The position numbers and the translations under genes are program-made. The notes beneath the pieces are model-generated. The model was not told where the DNA came from and ran no database searches. It was given only the letters and a program-made list of their open reading frames with translations. Shown piece after piece: positions 34,101 to 42,278 of a stretch of 53,973 bases of DNA (its first letter is position 1; every line of letters begins with the position of its first letter). The stretch comes from an uncultured bacterium (GTDB taxonomy: Bacteria; Cyanobacteriota; Vampirovibrionia; Gastranaerophilales; JAILCC01). The stretch is taken from contig CASDUJ010000023.1 in the NCBI GenBank assembly GCA_949283935.1, forward strand, positions 1 through 53,973, in the 5' to 3' direction.

Positions 34101-34680
34101 CATGGTGGCAATAAAAGAATACGATGAATACAGCGAAAGGAAAGAAGAATTAAAATCTAAAATTGACACATTAAGCAATGAAAAACAAGAAATAAAAAAT
34201 CGAATGCAAGGTTATGAAGAAATGAAGAAAAAATCATTTCTTGATGCATACAATAAGATCAATGAAAATTTTCAAGTTATTTGCACAAAATTATTTGATG
34301 GAACAGGTTCATTAGTTTTAGAAAATCCAACAGATCCACTTACAGGAGGTCTAACTATAACAGCACAATTTAGAGACAAAGATGAAGCTAAAAAGCTTAC
34401 AGGATTAAGCGGAGGAGAAAAATCTTTGACAGCTTTAGCTTTTGTATTTGCAATTCAAAGATATATGCCTGCTCCATTTTATGCTTTAGACGAATCAGAT
34501 GCATCATTAGATTCAATAAACGCAACAAAACTTGCAAAAATGATTAAAGAGCAATCAGAAAATACGCAATTTATAGTAGTTAGTCACCACAAATCTATGA
34601 TAGAATCAGCAAGTCGGACTATAGGTATTACTCAAGGCAAAGGTATAACAAAAGTTACGGGGATCAAATTAAGTGATTAA
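31183..34680 (+). CDS. smc: Chromosome segregation protein SMC
   Basis: SMC (1165 residues) is the ATPase of the bacterial condensin that compacts and separates chromosomes. Walker A GPNGSGKSN is at residues 31-39, a first coiled coil runs from about 170 to 495, and the hinge follows with VHAPLAKLGKVEDEYETAL and AGRATFLPL. The second coiled coil extends to about 1010. The C-terminal head carries the ABC signature LSGGEKSL near 1075 and Walker B FYALDESDASLD. Length and order are normal. It overlaps scpA by 8 bases. Confidence 0.97.
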   Translation: MHIRELEIDNFKSCAGKVTIPFCEGFTAIAGPNGSGKSNIIDSILFCLGLSASRTTFRVESLKDFISWHNGREEASVRITFGDKNNNEIMTVRREVKKTSAGYISSYQLNGKTSSLSEIHEQLLKYNVSPGSYNVVMQHEVTKITGSSPINRRKIIDEIAGVADFDRRIEQATKELDIVEDRISKSSIVLGEIDIRLEVLKAQKQEALKYQKLREEKAQYESQKSTVKYFDIKNSLERVHENILETNKSKKEQEKALEKADKELEAAKLKLQELSELVKQKGEDEQLRTKAQINALQGNINTKQNSIEFMENQKEKNLLAIKNANFNIETLNGKIDDAKLRIENKKDEIKSLEKNIEHEKEELEKVLKDIENVSSQSDESVKKRAELRSELENKKDEENNILKEIFPLEEDIRRYNKDIIEANEIISEFDNVQKEKLEEKDKLDVKIEELQKELKDYELMQKNTLANLDNVNGKLDEVYRNLNLAVQQVTKLETQKQTMADFNFNRPVDFIINSKIQGVHAPLAKLGKVEDEYETALEIAMGGRMASIVVDNEDVAGICIDTLQSARAGRATFLPLNKIRRAPNNLNPPNINGVIDYAVNLIDFEDQYYDAFYHALGDTLIVEDRITAQKLIGKYRMVVLDGSLYEKSAAITGGSISQNRIKFSNNENKELENCKKKLREFQDNADNLMKKKTELENKLNIIRGDYSLATSELGKQSNLRDNLVQTLTNAQKTLESKKILLKEITPKLNESKAKLDILQKKQEEIKTQIEKLQNEITEVEKAIPEDELSKLDELSDAINAEIARFRTNIVNAQSEINNINNEIGFTEQSIEMQKNQIDKLEKENEDFAKNKGLTEEQIEQIKIQVEELKIKVKEIDEKLYELQAQRDIVQNEVLEYQNQKNNLNLNLERIAENIEALKGRRKELEPELEQIRNDLLEAGYQIASLEPVQISTEELEKAINKLEKKMAEMGDVNMVAIKEYDEYSERKEELKSKIDTLSNEKQEIKNRMQGYEEMKKKSFLDAYNKINENFQVICTKLFDGTGSLVLENPTDPLTGGLTITAQFRDKDEAKKLTGLSGGEKSLTALAFVFAIQRYMPAPFYALDESDASLDSINATKLAKMIKEQSENTQFIVVSHHKSMIESASRTIGITQGKGITKVTGIKLSD

Positions 34681-35533
34681 CATAACAGAAACTCAACAAT
34701 CATCTAGAATTATAGGAACTTTAGCAATTCAACCCAAAACTGAATCTGAACTAGAAAGTAATTTTATTAACGAAACTCTTGCCAAAATGCAAACAGATTC
34801 GGATGGAATAGATATTTTGCTTGAAATGGTTAAAAAAAATAAACTAGATCCTTGGAACATTGATGTAGTAGAACTTGCTGATCAATATTTTGCCAAAACA
34901 GTTGAATTGCACATAAATAATTTACACGTAACAAGTCGAGTAATTTTATTTGCTTGCATTTTATTGAGATTAAAATCTGATATATTAGAAGGACTAGATC
35001 CATTTGCCCAAACTGAAGAAGTTGAAAATTTTGAAGCAGATTATGACAATCCTGAATTTGAAGATAATATTGTTCCATTTAATGCTCCTTCTTTAGACGA
35101 AGTAATTCAAAGAAGGACAAGTGTAAGATTAAACCGAAAAAGAAATGTTACATTAAAAGATTTAATTAAACATCTTGAATTTTACGAAGCACTTGACAAA
35201 AAGCGTGCAGTGAAAAATGCCTTCGAAAGAGCCAAACGTCGTAGTAATTCTTTTGCAGATTTTACAGCTGAAGACATTATTGAAATGGCACATTCAAGTG
35301 AAACCGATCGTGATGTAGATACTATCAGAGATGTTTTGACAAAACTTTTCACAACAGAACAAAAAATTGAGATAAAAGAACTTAGTTCAACTGGATTAGA
35401 TAAAATTTCTATTTATCTTGCACTCTTGTTTTTAACTGCAGATGACAGAATAGATTTAGAGCAAAAGGAATTTTATTCAGATTTATATATAATTCCCTCC
35501 AAAAATCTTATGCCGGAGGAAATGGTACAATGA
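34673..35533 (+). CDS. scpA: Segregation and condensation protein A
   Basis: ScpA (286 residues) is the kleisin that bridges the two SMC heads and carries ScpB. The N-terminal kleisin pattern is seen in IDILLEMVKKNKLDPWNIDVVELADQY-like sequence, with ARVILFACILLRLKSD as the next helix. The C-terminal winged helix near 245-280 includes ALLFLTADDRIDLEQKEFYSDLY. The start is GTG at 34673, inside the end of smc. That leaves about 40 residues before the conserved part, so an internal ATG near 34787 is a less likely alternative. It overlaps scpB by four bases. Confidence 0.93.
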   Translation: MINITETQQSSRIIGTLAIQPKTESELESNFINETLAKMQTDSDGIDILLEMVKKNKLDPWNIDVVELADQYFAKTVELHINNLHVTSRVILFACILLRLKSDILEGLDPFAQTEEVENFEADYDNPEFEDNIVPFNAPSLDEVIQRRTSVRLNRKRNVTLKDLIKHLEFYEALDKKRAVKNAFERAKRRSNSFADFTAEDIIEMAHSSETDRDVDTIRDVLTKLFTTEQKIEIKELSSTGLDKISIYLALLFLTADDRIDLEQKEFYSDLYIIPSKNLMPEEMVQ

Positions 35534-36030
35534 GTTTAAAATCACGCGTAGAAACAGTTTTGTTTGTTACAGCAAAAGCTATGTCTTCACAAGAAATAGC
35601 AGAAATTCTTGGAGAAAACACTGATGAAGTTGAAGAAGCCCTCCTTGAACTTATAATGGACTATTCTACTAGAGAAGGGGCACTTGAAATTGACGATGAA
35701 GACGGATATATACTTCAAGTTAGAGAAGAATACATAGACATAGTAGAAAAACTTGTTCCCGTAGAATTAACCCAAGCAGTCATGAAAACCTTGTCAGTAA
35801 TTGCATTAAAAGAACCAATAAGACAATCTTATGTAAAAGAACTAAGAGGTGCCGGTGCATATGAACATATTCAAGAATTATTGCAAAAAGGTTTAATTAG
35901 CAGAAAAAAAGACACAAACGGACGTTCTTTTAATTTAAGAACTACACAAAAATTTAAAGAATATTTTAAATTAAAAGGTGACACAGAATTGTTATCAAAA
36001 CTTATAGATAAAGAAGGTATAGCAGAATAA
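35530..36030 (+). CDS. scpB: Segregation and condensation protein B
   Basis: ScpB (166 residues) forms a dimer of paired winged helices that binds the middle of ScpA. Typical segments are ETVLFVTAKAMSSQEIAEILG, the GYILQVREEY strand, LSVIALKEPIRQSYVKELRG, and the terminal GLISRKKDTNGRSFNLRTT with the phenotype-critical wing. The ATG overlaps the scpA stop (ATGA), completing a three-gene SMC complex operon. It is convergent with the M16 peptidase, 24 bases away, with no visible terminator. Confidence 0.94.
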   Translation: MSLKSRVETVLFVTAKAMSSQEIAEILGENTDEVEEALLELIMDYSTREGALEIDDEDGYILQVREEYIDIVEKLVPVELTQAVMKTLSVIALKEPIRQSYVKELRGAGAYEHIQELLQKGLISRKKDTNGRSFNLRTTQKFKEYFKLKGDTELLSKLIDKEGIAE

Positions 36031-36054
36031 ATAAAACAATTCCAATAAAACAAA

Positions 36055-37401
36055 CTAACTAAAATTTTCAGGTAAAAGTATCGATAAAACGTAAGAATTC
36101 AAATCCAAATAATAATTTGCAGCTTCTTTTACATCTTCTAAAGTTATATTTTCCAAATCTTTTAGATAATTAGCACAATTATCTAAACTATTACAAACAG
36201 TCATGTAATAACCTATAGATTCAGCGATTTCTGAAACAGTTTCTGCACTTTCTGCAAATTTTACTTTTAATTTCTTTTTGGCTTTTAAAAGTTCTTGCTC
36301 ACTAACAAAATTCTCTTGAATTTCTTTAATATTTTCTTTGATTTTTTCAATTGCTTCATTTTTAAATTTAGGATTAAAATTTGCATTAATCATAAATACA
36401 TTGCCATCTTTAAATTGATATTGTCCTGAATCTACAGAATTAAAAATTGATTTTTGATTTTTTTCTATAAGATTTTGGAAAAGTCTGGAACTAATACCTT
36501 CTCCTAAAATCATACTTATAATTTCAAGAAGAATAGTTCCTTTGTTATCAGCAGCTTTCGCTCCATGAAATCCCATAATCATAAAACCTGTATCTATATG
36601 CCCTTTGTTTTCAATTAATACAGGCGCATTTAATTTTGTAACCAAAGGTAATTGCAAATCAGGAACAGTTTTTGTTTCTTTAAATTTGAATTCTTCCAAA
36701 ATCATTTTTAAAACTTTTTCTTTATCAAAATCTCCGACAACAATCGTTGTCATATTTTCAGGCACATACCAACTTTTATAATAGTTCATAATTTCATCCC
36801 GGGAAATTTGCGCAATAATTTCTTTTGTTCCTATAACGTCTCTTTTGTACGGATGATTGTCATACATATTTTCATTTGCAGCATTGTATGTTTTGGTCCA
36901 AGGTTGATCATTTCGCATACCTATTTCTTCTATTACGACATATCTTTCACGTTTTTCATTAATTTGAGGATTTGAAGGATCAAATTTAGGGCCTATTTCA
37001 TTTTCGGGAATAACAGGATCAACCATCATATCGGCATGAAGTTTTATAGCCAAATCTACATTTTCATTTTGAGAACCTTTGGGAATAGTTACGTAGTAAA
37101 ATGTATAATCTTTCCAAGTAGCAGCATTTATTATTGCTCCGTTAGATTCTAAAATTTTGTCGAATTCACCTGCTTTATGCTTTGAAGTTCCCTTAAACAT
37201 TAAATGTTCCAAAAAATGAGAAACTCCATTGTTTTTATCATTTTCGTGAATTGAACCAGTTTTAACCCAAGTACTTATATTTATTAAACCACCTTCTTTT
37301 TTTGCAAAAATAATTGTGTGACCTTTATTAGTAGTATAAATCTCAAGCGAAGCAGGTAAGAACGGATAATTTAAAGTTTTTATTTGTGTAATTGTTGACA
37401 T
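36055..37401 (-). CDS. M16 family zinc peptidase (insulinase/processing peptidase type)
   Basis: This 448-residue M16 peptidase has the inverted zinc motif HxxEH as HFLEH at residues 62-66, inside GVSHFLEHLMFKG. The downstream Glu ligand is expected in the ENVDLAIKLHADMM helix. The second, inactive M16 domain follows (GFHGAKAADNKGTILLEIISM and the region with SRLFQNL). Such single-chain proteases of about 420-450 residues degrade or process peptides in many bacteria. There is no signal peptide, so it acts in the cytoplasm or is exported by another route. The ribosome site AAGGAG lies upstream of the ATG. It is divergent from the nitrilase gene. Confidence 0.93.
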   Translation of the reverse strand: MSTITQIKTLNYPFLPASLEIYTTNKGHTIIFAKKEGGLINISTWVKTGSIHENDKNNGVSHFLEHLMFKGTSKHKAGEFDKILESNGAIINAATWKDYTFYYVTIPKGSQNENVDLAIKLHADMMVDPVIPENEIGPKFDPSNPQINEKRERYVVIEEIGMRNDQPWTKTYNAANENMYDNHPYKRDVIGTKEIIAQISRDEIMNYYKSWYVPENMTTIVVGDFDKEKVLKMILEEFKFKETKTVPDLQLPLVTKLNAPVLIENKGHIDTGFMIMGFHGAKAADNKGTILLEIISMILGEGISSRLFQNLIEKNQKSIFNSVDSGQYQFKDGNVFMINANFNPKFKNEAIEKIKENIKEIQENFVSEQELLKAKKKLKVKFAESAETVSEIAESIGYYMTVCNSLDNCANYLKDLENITLEDVKEAANYYLDLNSYVLSILLPENFS

Positions 37402-37427
37402 AAAATAGTCTCCTTAATGTATTATGG

Positions 37428-37433
37428 TATAAT
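37428..37433 (+). promoter_or_regulatory. -10 box of the nitrilase-family gene
   Basis: A perfect TATAAT lies here, with no good -35 at the normal distance. Transcription would start near 37440, so the in-frame ATG at 37444 would be almost leaderless. GAGG at 37447-37450 favours the ATG at 37462. Confidence 0.45.
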
Positions 37434-37461
37434 TTTAGCATAAATGCGAGGTATCGTTAAT

Positions 37462-38226
37462 ATGAAAAAGAATCTTAAAATTCTTAGTTTACAATTCAAA
37501 TCTTTTTTGGGAGATAAAGAAAAAAATTTCAAAAAAGTTGCAAAATTAATGAAAGAAAATATTGATTTTCAGGCAGACATAGTTATTTTACCTGAAGTTT
37601 GGAATACAGGCTTAGACTACAAAAATTTTCAAAAGACTGCAGAATATATTCCTGAACAAACTACTATGCTTTTAAGTGGTTTAGCAGAAAATTATAAAAC
37701 TTACATAATAGGAGGAAGTTTTATAGAGAAAACATATGATGGCAAATTTTATAATACTTGTGTTATTTTTGACAGACAAGGAGCTGTAGTAGGGACTTAT
37801 AGAAAAAATTATATTTTTTCACATTGCGGCAGTTTAGAAGGAAAATATATTGAAAACGGAAATGAAATTTGCATAGTAAATATTGAGGGAATAAAAGTAG
37901 GCATAGGTATTTGCTACGACATAAGATTCCCAGAATTATTTAGAAAAATGGCAAAAGAAGGTGCAGAAATTTTTGCAATTCCTGCAGCTTTTCCGCAAGA
38001 AAGAATAAAACACTGGAATATTCTTAATCAAGCACGTGCATTAGAAAATCTTGCATTTCTTTTGTCTTGCAATCAATTTGGCAATTCTAATTTAATTTCG
38101 CCATACGGAGAAATTATACAAAGCTCATCTCAAAAAGAAGAAGTTATAAGAAATATCATTCAAATAAATGAAATTTTCACAGCAAGAAAAGATATGCCAT
38201 TTTTAAAAGATATTAGAAATATTTAA
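37462..38226 (+). CDS. Carbon-nitrogen hydrolase (nitrilase superfamily, omega-amidase-like)
   Basis: This 254-residue amidase has the Glu-Lys-Cys triad: Glu in VILPEVWNTG, Lys in TYRKNYIF, and Cys in GIGICYDIRFPELF. The segment NQARALENLAFLL and the NSNLISPYG strand are also typical. The closest class by motif is the Nit2/omega-amidase group, which hydrolyses alpha-ketoglutaramate-like substrates, but the exact substrate is open. I start at 37462 because GAGG precedes it by 11 bases. A longer form from 37444 would add six residues. It is followed by the flagellar fliJ operon, with 79 bases between. Confidence 0.9.
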   Translation: MKKNLKILSLQFKSFLGDKEKNFKKVAKLMKENIDFQADIVILPEVWNTGLDYKNFQKTAEYIPEQTTMLLSGLAENYKTYIIGGSFIEKTYDGKFYNTCVIFDRQGAVVGTYRKNYIFSHCGSLEGKYIENGNEICIVNIEGIKVGIGICYDIRFPELFRKMAKEGAEIFAIPAAFPQERIKHWNILNQARALENLAFLLSCNQFGNSNLISPYGEIIQSSSQKEEVIRNIIQINEIFTARKDMPFLKDIRNI

Positions 38227-38305
38227 ACTTCCTATTTTTAGAGGATGATATTACACACCCATATAATGTAAGCTTATGGTAGCGACTAACGTGGGATGAG
38301 GTTAA

Positions 38306-38749
38306 TTGAAAAAATTTAAGTTTTCTTTGCAAAATCTACTTGATTTGCGAGCCAAACAATTAGAAGAAAAACAAATTGAATTTGGCAAGCTTCAGTTTGT
38401 TATGAAAACTTTAGAGACAAAACTGAACGAACTAGAAAGGGAACTTAAAACATCAAAAGAAAATTTTGAAGAATTAATATCTTCAGGCAAAAAGATTTCT
38501 GTAGATTTTGTAAATAGTAACCAACGTTACACAATTCAAAAAGAAAAAGATATTACTAAGCAAAATGAAACAATAGAAGAACACAAAATTAAACTTGAAG
38601 AAAAGCAGCAAGAAATGATTGAAGCGCTAAAAGCCAAAACTATGTTAGAGAAACTAAAAGAGAAACAATACAAGATTTTTCTCAAAACTATAGAAGAAAT
38701 AGAAAGAAAAGAATTAGACGAAATAGGATTGGTGAAATACACAAGGTAG
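38306..38749 (+). CDS. fliJ: Flagellar FliJ protein (export chaperone escort)
   Basis: This 147-residue coiled-coil protein begins MKKFKFSLQNLLDLRAKQLE, the usual FliJ opening, and is helical throughout. FliJ sits in the centre of the FliI ATPase ring, promotes ATP hydrolysis and recycles export chaperones. The start codon is TTG at 38306, with GAGG (38298-38301) four bases upstream, a rather tight spacing. A perfect TATAAT lies at 38262-38267, which could drive the operon, though no clear -35 is seen. fliK follows after five bases. Confidence 0.85.
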   Translation: MKKFKFSLQNLLDLRAKQLEEKQIEFGKLQFVMKTLETKLNELERELKTSKENFEELISSGKKISVDFVNSNQRYTIQKEKDITKQNETIEEHKIKLEEKQQEMIEALKAKTMLEKLKEKQYKIFLKTIEEIERKELDEIGLVKYTR

Positions 38750-38754
38750 GAAAA

Positions 38755-40071
38755 ATGCTAGACTTAAAAATAAATATTGCTATTGATACAGAAAAAATGA
38801 ACAATCATATAACTCAAAAAACTTTCAACCAAGAACAAAATTCTTTTTTGAAAGTGTTCGAAGATGTGAATAAAAGTTTTGAAGCAACAAAAGAAGCAAT
38901 TTCTGAAGAAAAACAAGATAATAATAAATCAGCTCAAAAAGTAAAAGAACAACCAGAAGAAAACAAAGAAAAAGAAGATACATCAAAAGAAGAATCACCA
39001 GAAACAGAATCAAACGAAAAAAGTAATGAAACAATTACATTGGAACAAATTTTATTAAATTACAAAAACTCAATAGGAGAAAAACCTTTCCAAGAAACAA
39101 CCCAAACTACTCAAAACTCTCTTGAATTAAGAGAAACAAGCGAAAAACTTTTACACCAAAGAGAACAAACTCTTGAAATGACAGCAAAATTAATAAATGA
39201 ATTAAGGGCATCCCAATCACAAATTGCAACGCAAAATCCTATAAAAACACACAGCTATTCGGAAAAAGATTTAACAGCAAAAATTGATGCTCAAAACTCA
39301 AAAAATGTATTGGTAAACAGCGATACTATTTTAAATTTACAAAATTTAGCAAACACAAAAACAAATGAAACTAATTCATTAGCAGATATACTTTCAGAGC
39401 TTGATATAGAAGTTACTTCAGTAAAAACAAACACAAACATTCAACAAGAATCTAAAGGGTTTGATTTTAACAGTTCTACATTTAGTAATTTGAACAGTCA
39501 TATTACTAAATTAAATCTTAATAAAACTGCAGATTTCTCAAAAGTTATCAATCAAAAACTTACCCAAGAACAACAAATTTTAAACCAAATAAAAGATGGA
39601 GGAATAAATCAATTAGGGAAAGGCACCTCTAGTATTAACATCGTTTTACGACCGGAAAGTTTAGGAAGAATTAACATAAACATAATTTCAAACAATGGTA
39701 TACTAAGTGCACAATTTACAGCCCAAAGCCAACAAGCAGCTGATACTTTAAACAAAAATATTGATACACTTCGCCAAAATTTAATAGACCAAGGATTAAA
39801 AGTATCTGATGTAAACATAAAAGTTCAAGAAAGTGCCCAAAGCGAAACATTCTCCGACACAAGAAATTTTGACGAAGATAAACTAGGTAATTTTAGAGAA
39901 AATCACTCGAACAAAAATTCATTCAACGCTGAAAAAGGCAACAACAATAGTAGCTCAAAGCAAACATATATTGATAACGAAGAAGAAAATAAACAAGAAG
40001 AAAACTTAGTAGCTACTAATCAAAAAAGCAAAGATTTAGGAATATACAATAATATGGGGAGAAAAATATGA
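38755..40071 (+). CDS. fliK: Flagellar hook-length control protein FliK
   Basis: FliK (438 residues) measures hook length and triggers the FlhB specificity switch. The N-terminal 280 residues are low-complexity (Glu, Lys, Asn, Gln, Thr), as in other FliK rulers. The conserved C-terminal domain starts near residue 285: SSINIVLRPESLGRININII, LSAQFTAQSQQAADTL and LRQNLIDQGLKVSDVNI. It lies between fliJ and flgD and overlaps flgD by four bases (ATGA). Its partner flhB is encoded elsewhere in the window, on the other strand. Confidence 0.92.
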   Translation: MLDLKINIAIDTEKMNNHITQKTFNQEQNSFLKVFEDVNKSFEATKEAISEEKQDNNKSAQKVKEQPEENKEKEDTSKEESPETESNEKSNETITLEQILLNYKNSIGEKPFQETTQTTQNSLELRETSEKLLHQREQTLEMTAKLINELRASQSQIATQNPIKTHSYSEKDLTAKIDAQNSKNVLVNSDTILNLQNLANTKTNETNSLADILSELDIEVTSVKTNTNIQQESKGFDFNSSTFSNLNSHITKLNLNKTADFSKVINQKLTQEQQILNQIKDGGINQLGKGTSSINIVLRPESLGRININIISNNGILSAQFTAQSQQAADTLNKNIDTLRQNLIDQGLKVSDVNIKVQESAQSETFSDTRNFDEDKLGNFRENHSNKNSFNAEKGNNNSSSKQTYIDNEEENKQEENLVATNQKSKDLGIYNNMGRKI

Positions 40072-40673
40072 GCTACGCAGACGTAACAAGCTCTATTAAC
40101 ACAATGAAGAGCCAAACAAACGCAACAAATTATGAAAAAAACAAAGCAAACACTGACAACGAAATAAATCAAGATATGTTTTTGCAATTAATGATTACCC
40201 AACTTCAAAATCAAGATCCTCTTGAACCAATGGACAACACAGAATTTTTATCACAACAAGCAATGTTTACTCAAGTAAATACTCTCCAAGAAATGAATCA
40301 AAATTTAGCCACATACGGAGATGCTATTTTGTCTTTAAATGCTTCAATGCTAAATTCTAATACATTAAATCAAGCAATGAATCTTGTAGGCAAAGAAGTT
40401 ACAGCAATAAATCCTGACAACAAAGACGAAACAATTTCAGGAATAGTAGACTCAGTGAAAATAACAGACAACGGTCTAACATTTACTATAAACGGACAAG
40501 AAATTAGCTCCGAATACATAACAGGAGTAAACAATATAACAAACGAAACTACAGATCCAGACGCAGAACTAAAAGCAAATGCAAAAGACTTTCTTAGTGA
40601 TATTTTGCAAAATCCTAAACTGAAATCTGCCGCAGATAATCTTATTAATAATTTAGCTGGAAGTTTACTATAA
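40068..40673 (+). CDS. flgD: Flagellar hook capping protein FlgD
   Basis: FlgD (201 residues) forms the cap under which hook subunits polymerise. The N-terminal signature is DMFLQLMITQLQNQDPLEPM followed by DNTEFLSQQAMFTQVNTLQEM. The middle domain has NLVGKEVTAINPDNK and a beta-rich segment GIVDSVKITDNGLTFTING typical of the hook cap. Length is normal for the short form. It overlaps fliK and is followed by flgE after 26 bases with a good GGGGAG ribosome site. Confidence 0.94.
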   Translation: MSYADVTSSINTMKSQTNATNYEKNKANTDNEINQDMFLQLMITQLQNQDPLEPMDNTEFLSQQAMFTQVNTLQEMNQNLATYGDAILSLNASMLNSNTLNQAMNLVGKEVTAINPDNKDETISGIVDSVKITDNGLTFTINGQEISSEYITGVNNITNETTDPDAELKANAKDFLSDILQNPKLKSAADNLINNLAGSLL

Positions 40674-40699
40674 TTAATAAAAGACAAGGGGAGAAATTT

Positions 40700-42088
40700 A
40701 TGTCACAATCATTATTTACATCTATTACAGGTATGACAGCATCTCAATCCAAAATTGATGTTGTAGCAAATAATATTGCCAACATGAACACAACTGCATT
40801 TAAATCTTCGAATTTAACTTTCTCAGATTTATACTCCAAAACACTATCAGCTGGCTCCAGTCCTACAACAGGAGTTGGAGGTACAAACCCAATGCAAGTA
40901 GGGCTAGGAGTAGGTCTAGCAGGTATTACGACTGATTTTACAGGAGGAAGTATTCAATCAACAGGGAATAGTAATGATTTAAATATTCAAGGAAACGGCT
41001 GGTTCACAATTCTAAACACAGACGGAAGTATGGGACTTACAAGAGATGGTAGTTTCAAACTTGACGAAAACGGTAATTTGGTTACCCAAGCAGGTTTAAA
41101 GGTTTTGGGAACTAATTCAGCTTATTCTGCTACAGGAAGCACCACAAGTATTTTTGTTCCAAATAAACTAAATCTTGTAACATCAGGAAAAGATTTAACT
41201 GCAGGTGCGGCAGGAGTTTTAACAAATTTAAATAATGCTAGTATTACTCCGGGAAGTTTTTCTTTTGATGTATATAGTGACGCAGGAACATTAATTTCGA
41301 CCGTTAATGTTGACGCAAATACAGCAACGAGTTTACAAGATATTGCAACAGCTATTAACACAGCTATAGGAGCAGACCCAAATTTAACAAGCGGAGGTAA
41401 TTCTATAGTTACAGCGAAAGTTAATTCCGATGGAACTTTTACAATTGAAACTCAAAATGTAGGAGGATTGGGAAATGTAGGAGAAATTGATTTCAGTACA
41501 ACAGGAGACACGAGTAATTTCTTGTATGAATCAGATTTAGCAACTTCTACATTTGAAAATGGTAAATACACAAGCAAAATTTTGGCATACCAAGCAGACA
41601 TAGGACCTGCAACAAATAATAACAGCACTGTTTCTAAAGCTTCCTATGCAGTTACTTCAAATGGAGCAATAGAAGTTACTTACTCTAACGGAGATACAAT
41701 AACTGTTGAAGAAAAAAATGGAAACATGGTTCTCAAATACATAACTTCCGACGGCAAAACCATAAGTTCTACAGATATAAATGTAAGTGGAGATGTAATA
41801 TCTGCTGCTAATTTACAATTACAATTAGCTTCTGTTTTAAATGAACAAGGTTTAATGTCTCAAGGTGGAAATGTGTACACAACAGGTCCAAACAGCGGAA
41901 CTTTGACTTTTTCAATAGGTAATGCAAACGGTTACGGGCAAATAGGTTCTGGCGGATTAGAATCATCTAATGTTAATTTAGCTATAGAATTTGCAAATAT
42001 GATTGTTGCTCAACGCGCTATTGATGCAAATAGCAGAGTATTTACAAGTACAAGTGAAGTTTTACAACGTCTTGTAAGTTTACAATAA
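40700..42088 (+). CDS. flgE: Flagellar hook protein FlgE
   Basis: FlgE (462 residues) is the hook subunit. The N-terminal rod/hook signature is SLFTSITGMTASQSKIDVVANNIANMNTTAFK, shown here only in part as ASQSKIDVVANNIANMNTTA. The LNIQGNGWFTI strand and the C-terminal VNLAIEFANMIVAQRAIDAN helix are also typical. The central domain is Gly/Thr/Asn-rich and less conserved, as expected for the exposed hook surface. It is the last gene of the fliJ-fliK-flgD-flgE operon and is followed by a long structured element at 42181-42273. Confidence 0.95.
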   Translation: MSQSLFTSITGMTASQSKIDVVANNIANMNTTAFKSSNLTFSDLYSKTLSAGSSPTTGVGGTNPMQVGLGVGLAGITTDFTGGSIQSTGNSNDLNIQGNGWFTILNTDGSMGLTRDGSFKLDENGNLVTQAGLKVLGTNSAYSATGSTTSIFVPNKLNLVTSGKDLTAGAAGVLTNLNNASITPGSFSFDVYSDAGTLISTVNVDANTATSLQDIATAINTAIGADPNLTSGGNSIVTAKVNSDGTFTIETQNVGGLGNVGEIDFSTTGDTSNFLYESDLATSTFENGKYTSKILAYQADIGPATNNNSTVSKASYAVTSNGAIEVTYSNGDTITVEEKNGNMVLKYITSDGKTISSTDINVSGDVISAANLQLQLASVLNEQGLMSQGGNVYTTGPNSGTLTFSIGNANGYGQIGSGGLESSNVNLAIEFANMIVAQRAIDANSRVFTSTSEVLQRLVSLQ

Positions 42089-42180
42089 AATCATTTTACT
42101 TTATTTTTAGGATTGTAAAATTTTGTAAATTATATTAACAAAAACGTTTAAATTCTAAAAAAAAGGGTATATATAAACTG

Positions 42181-42273
42181 GGTGACAACGAAGAAAATAA
42201 ACAAGTATTCTTATTAAAGAAGGGGGCTCGTGTACGAGTGGAAGGTTTAGATTTCTTTGTTGGCACCTTTTTT
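42181..42273 (+). ncRNA. Structured RNA / long-stem terminator after flgE
   Basis: Bases 42181-42196 pair with 42252-42267 as a 16-position stem with one mismatch and one G-U pair (outer part GGTG/CACC, then CAACGAAG/CTTTGTTG). A T6 run follows at 42268-42273. The enclosed 55 bases can form two further hairpins: TTCTT/AAGAA (208-212 with 217-221, prefix 42) and CTCG/CGAG (42227-42230 with 42235-42238). The result is a three-way junction with a G5 tract. An AT-rich TATATA box lies at 42168-42173, about 10 bases before the stem, so the RNA may also be made on its own. It is at least an unusually elaborate terminator for the hook operon. Confidence 0.5.
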
Positions 42274-42278
42274 GATGT

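Noticed and set aside
38262-38305. Sigma-28 promoter before fliJ (GCGACTAA at 38282-38289)
   Set aside because: It matches the -10 element poorly and has no TAAA at the right distance. The TATAAT at 38262 is the better candidate.
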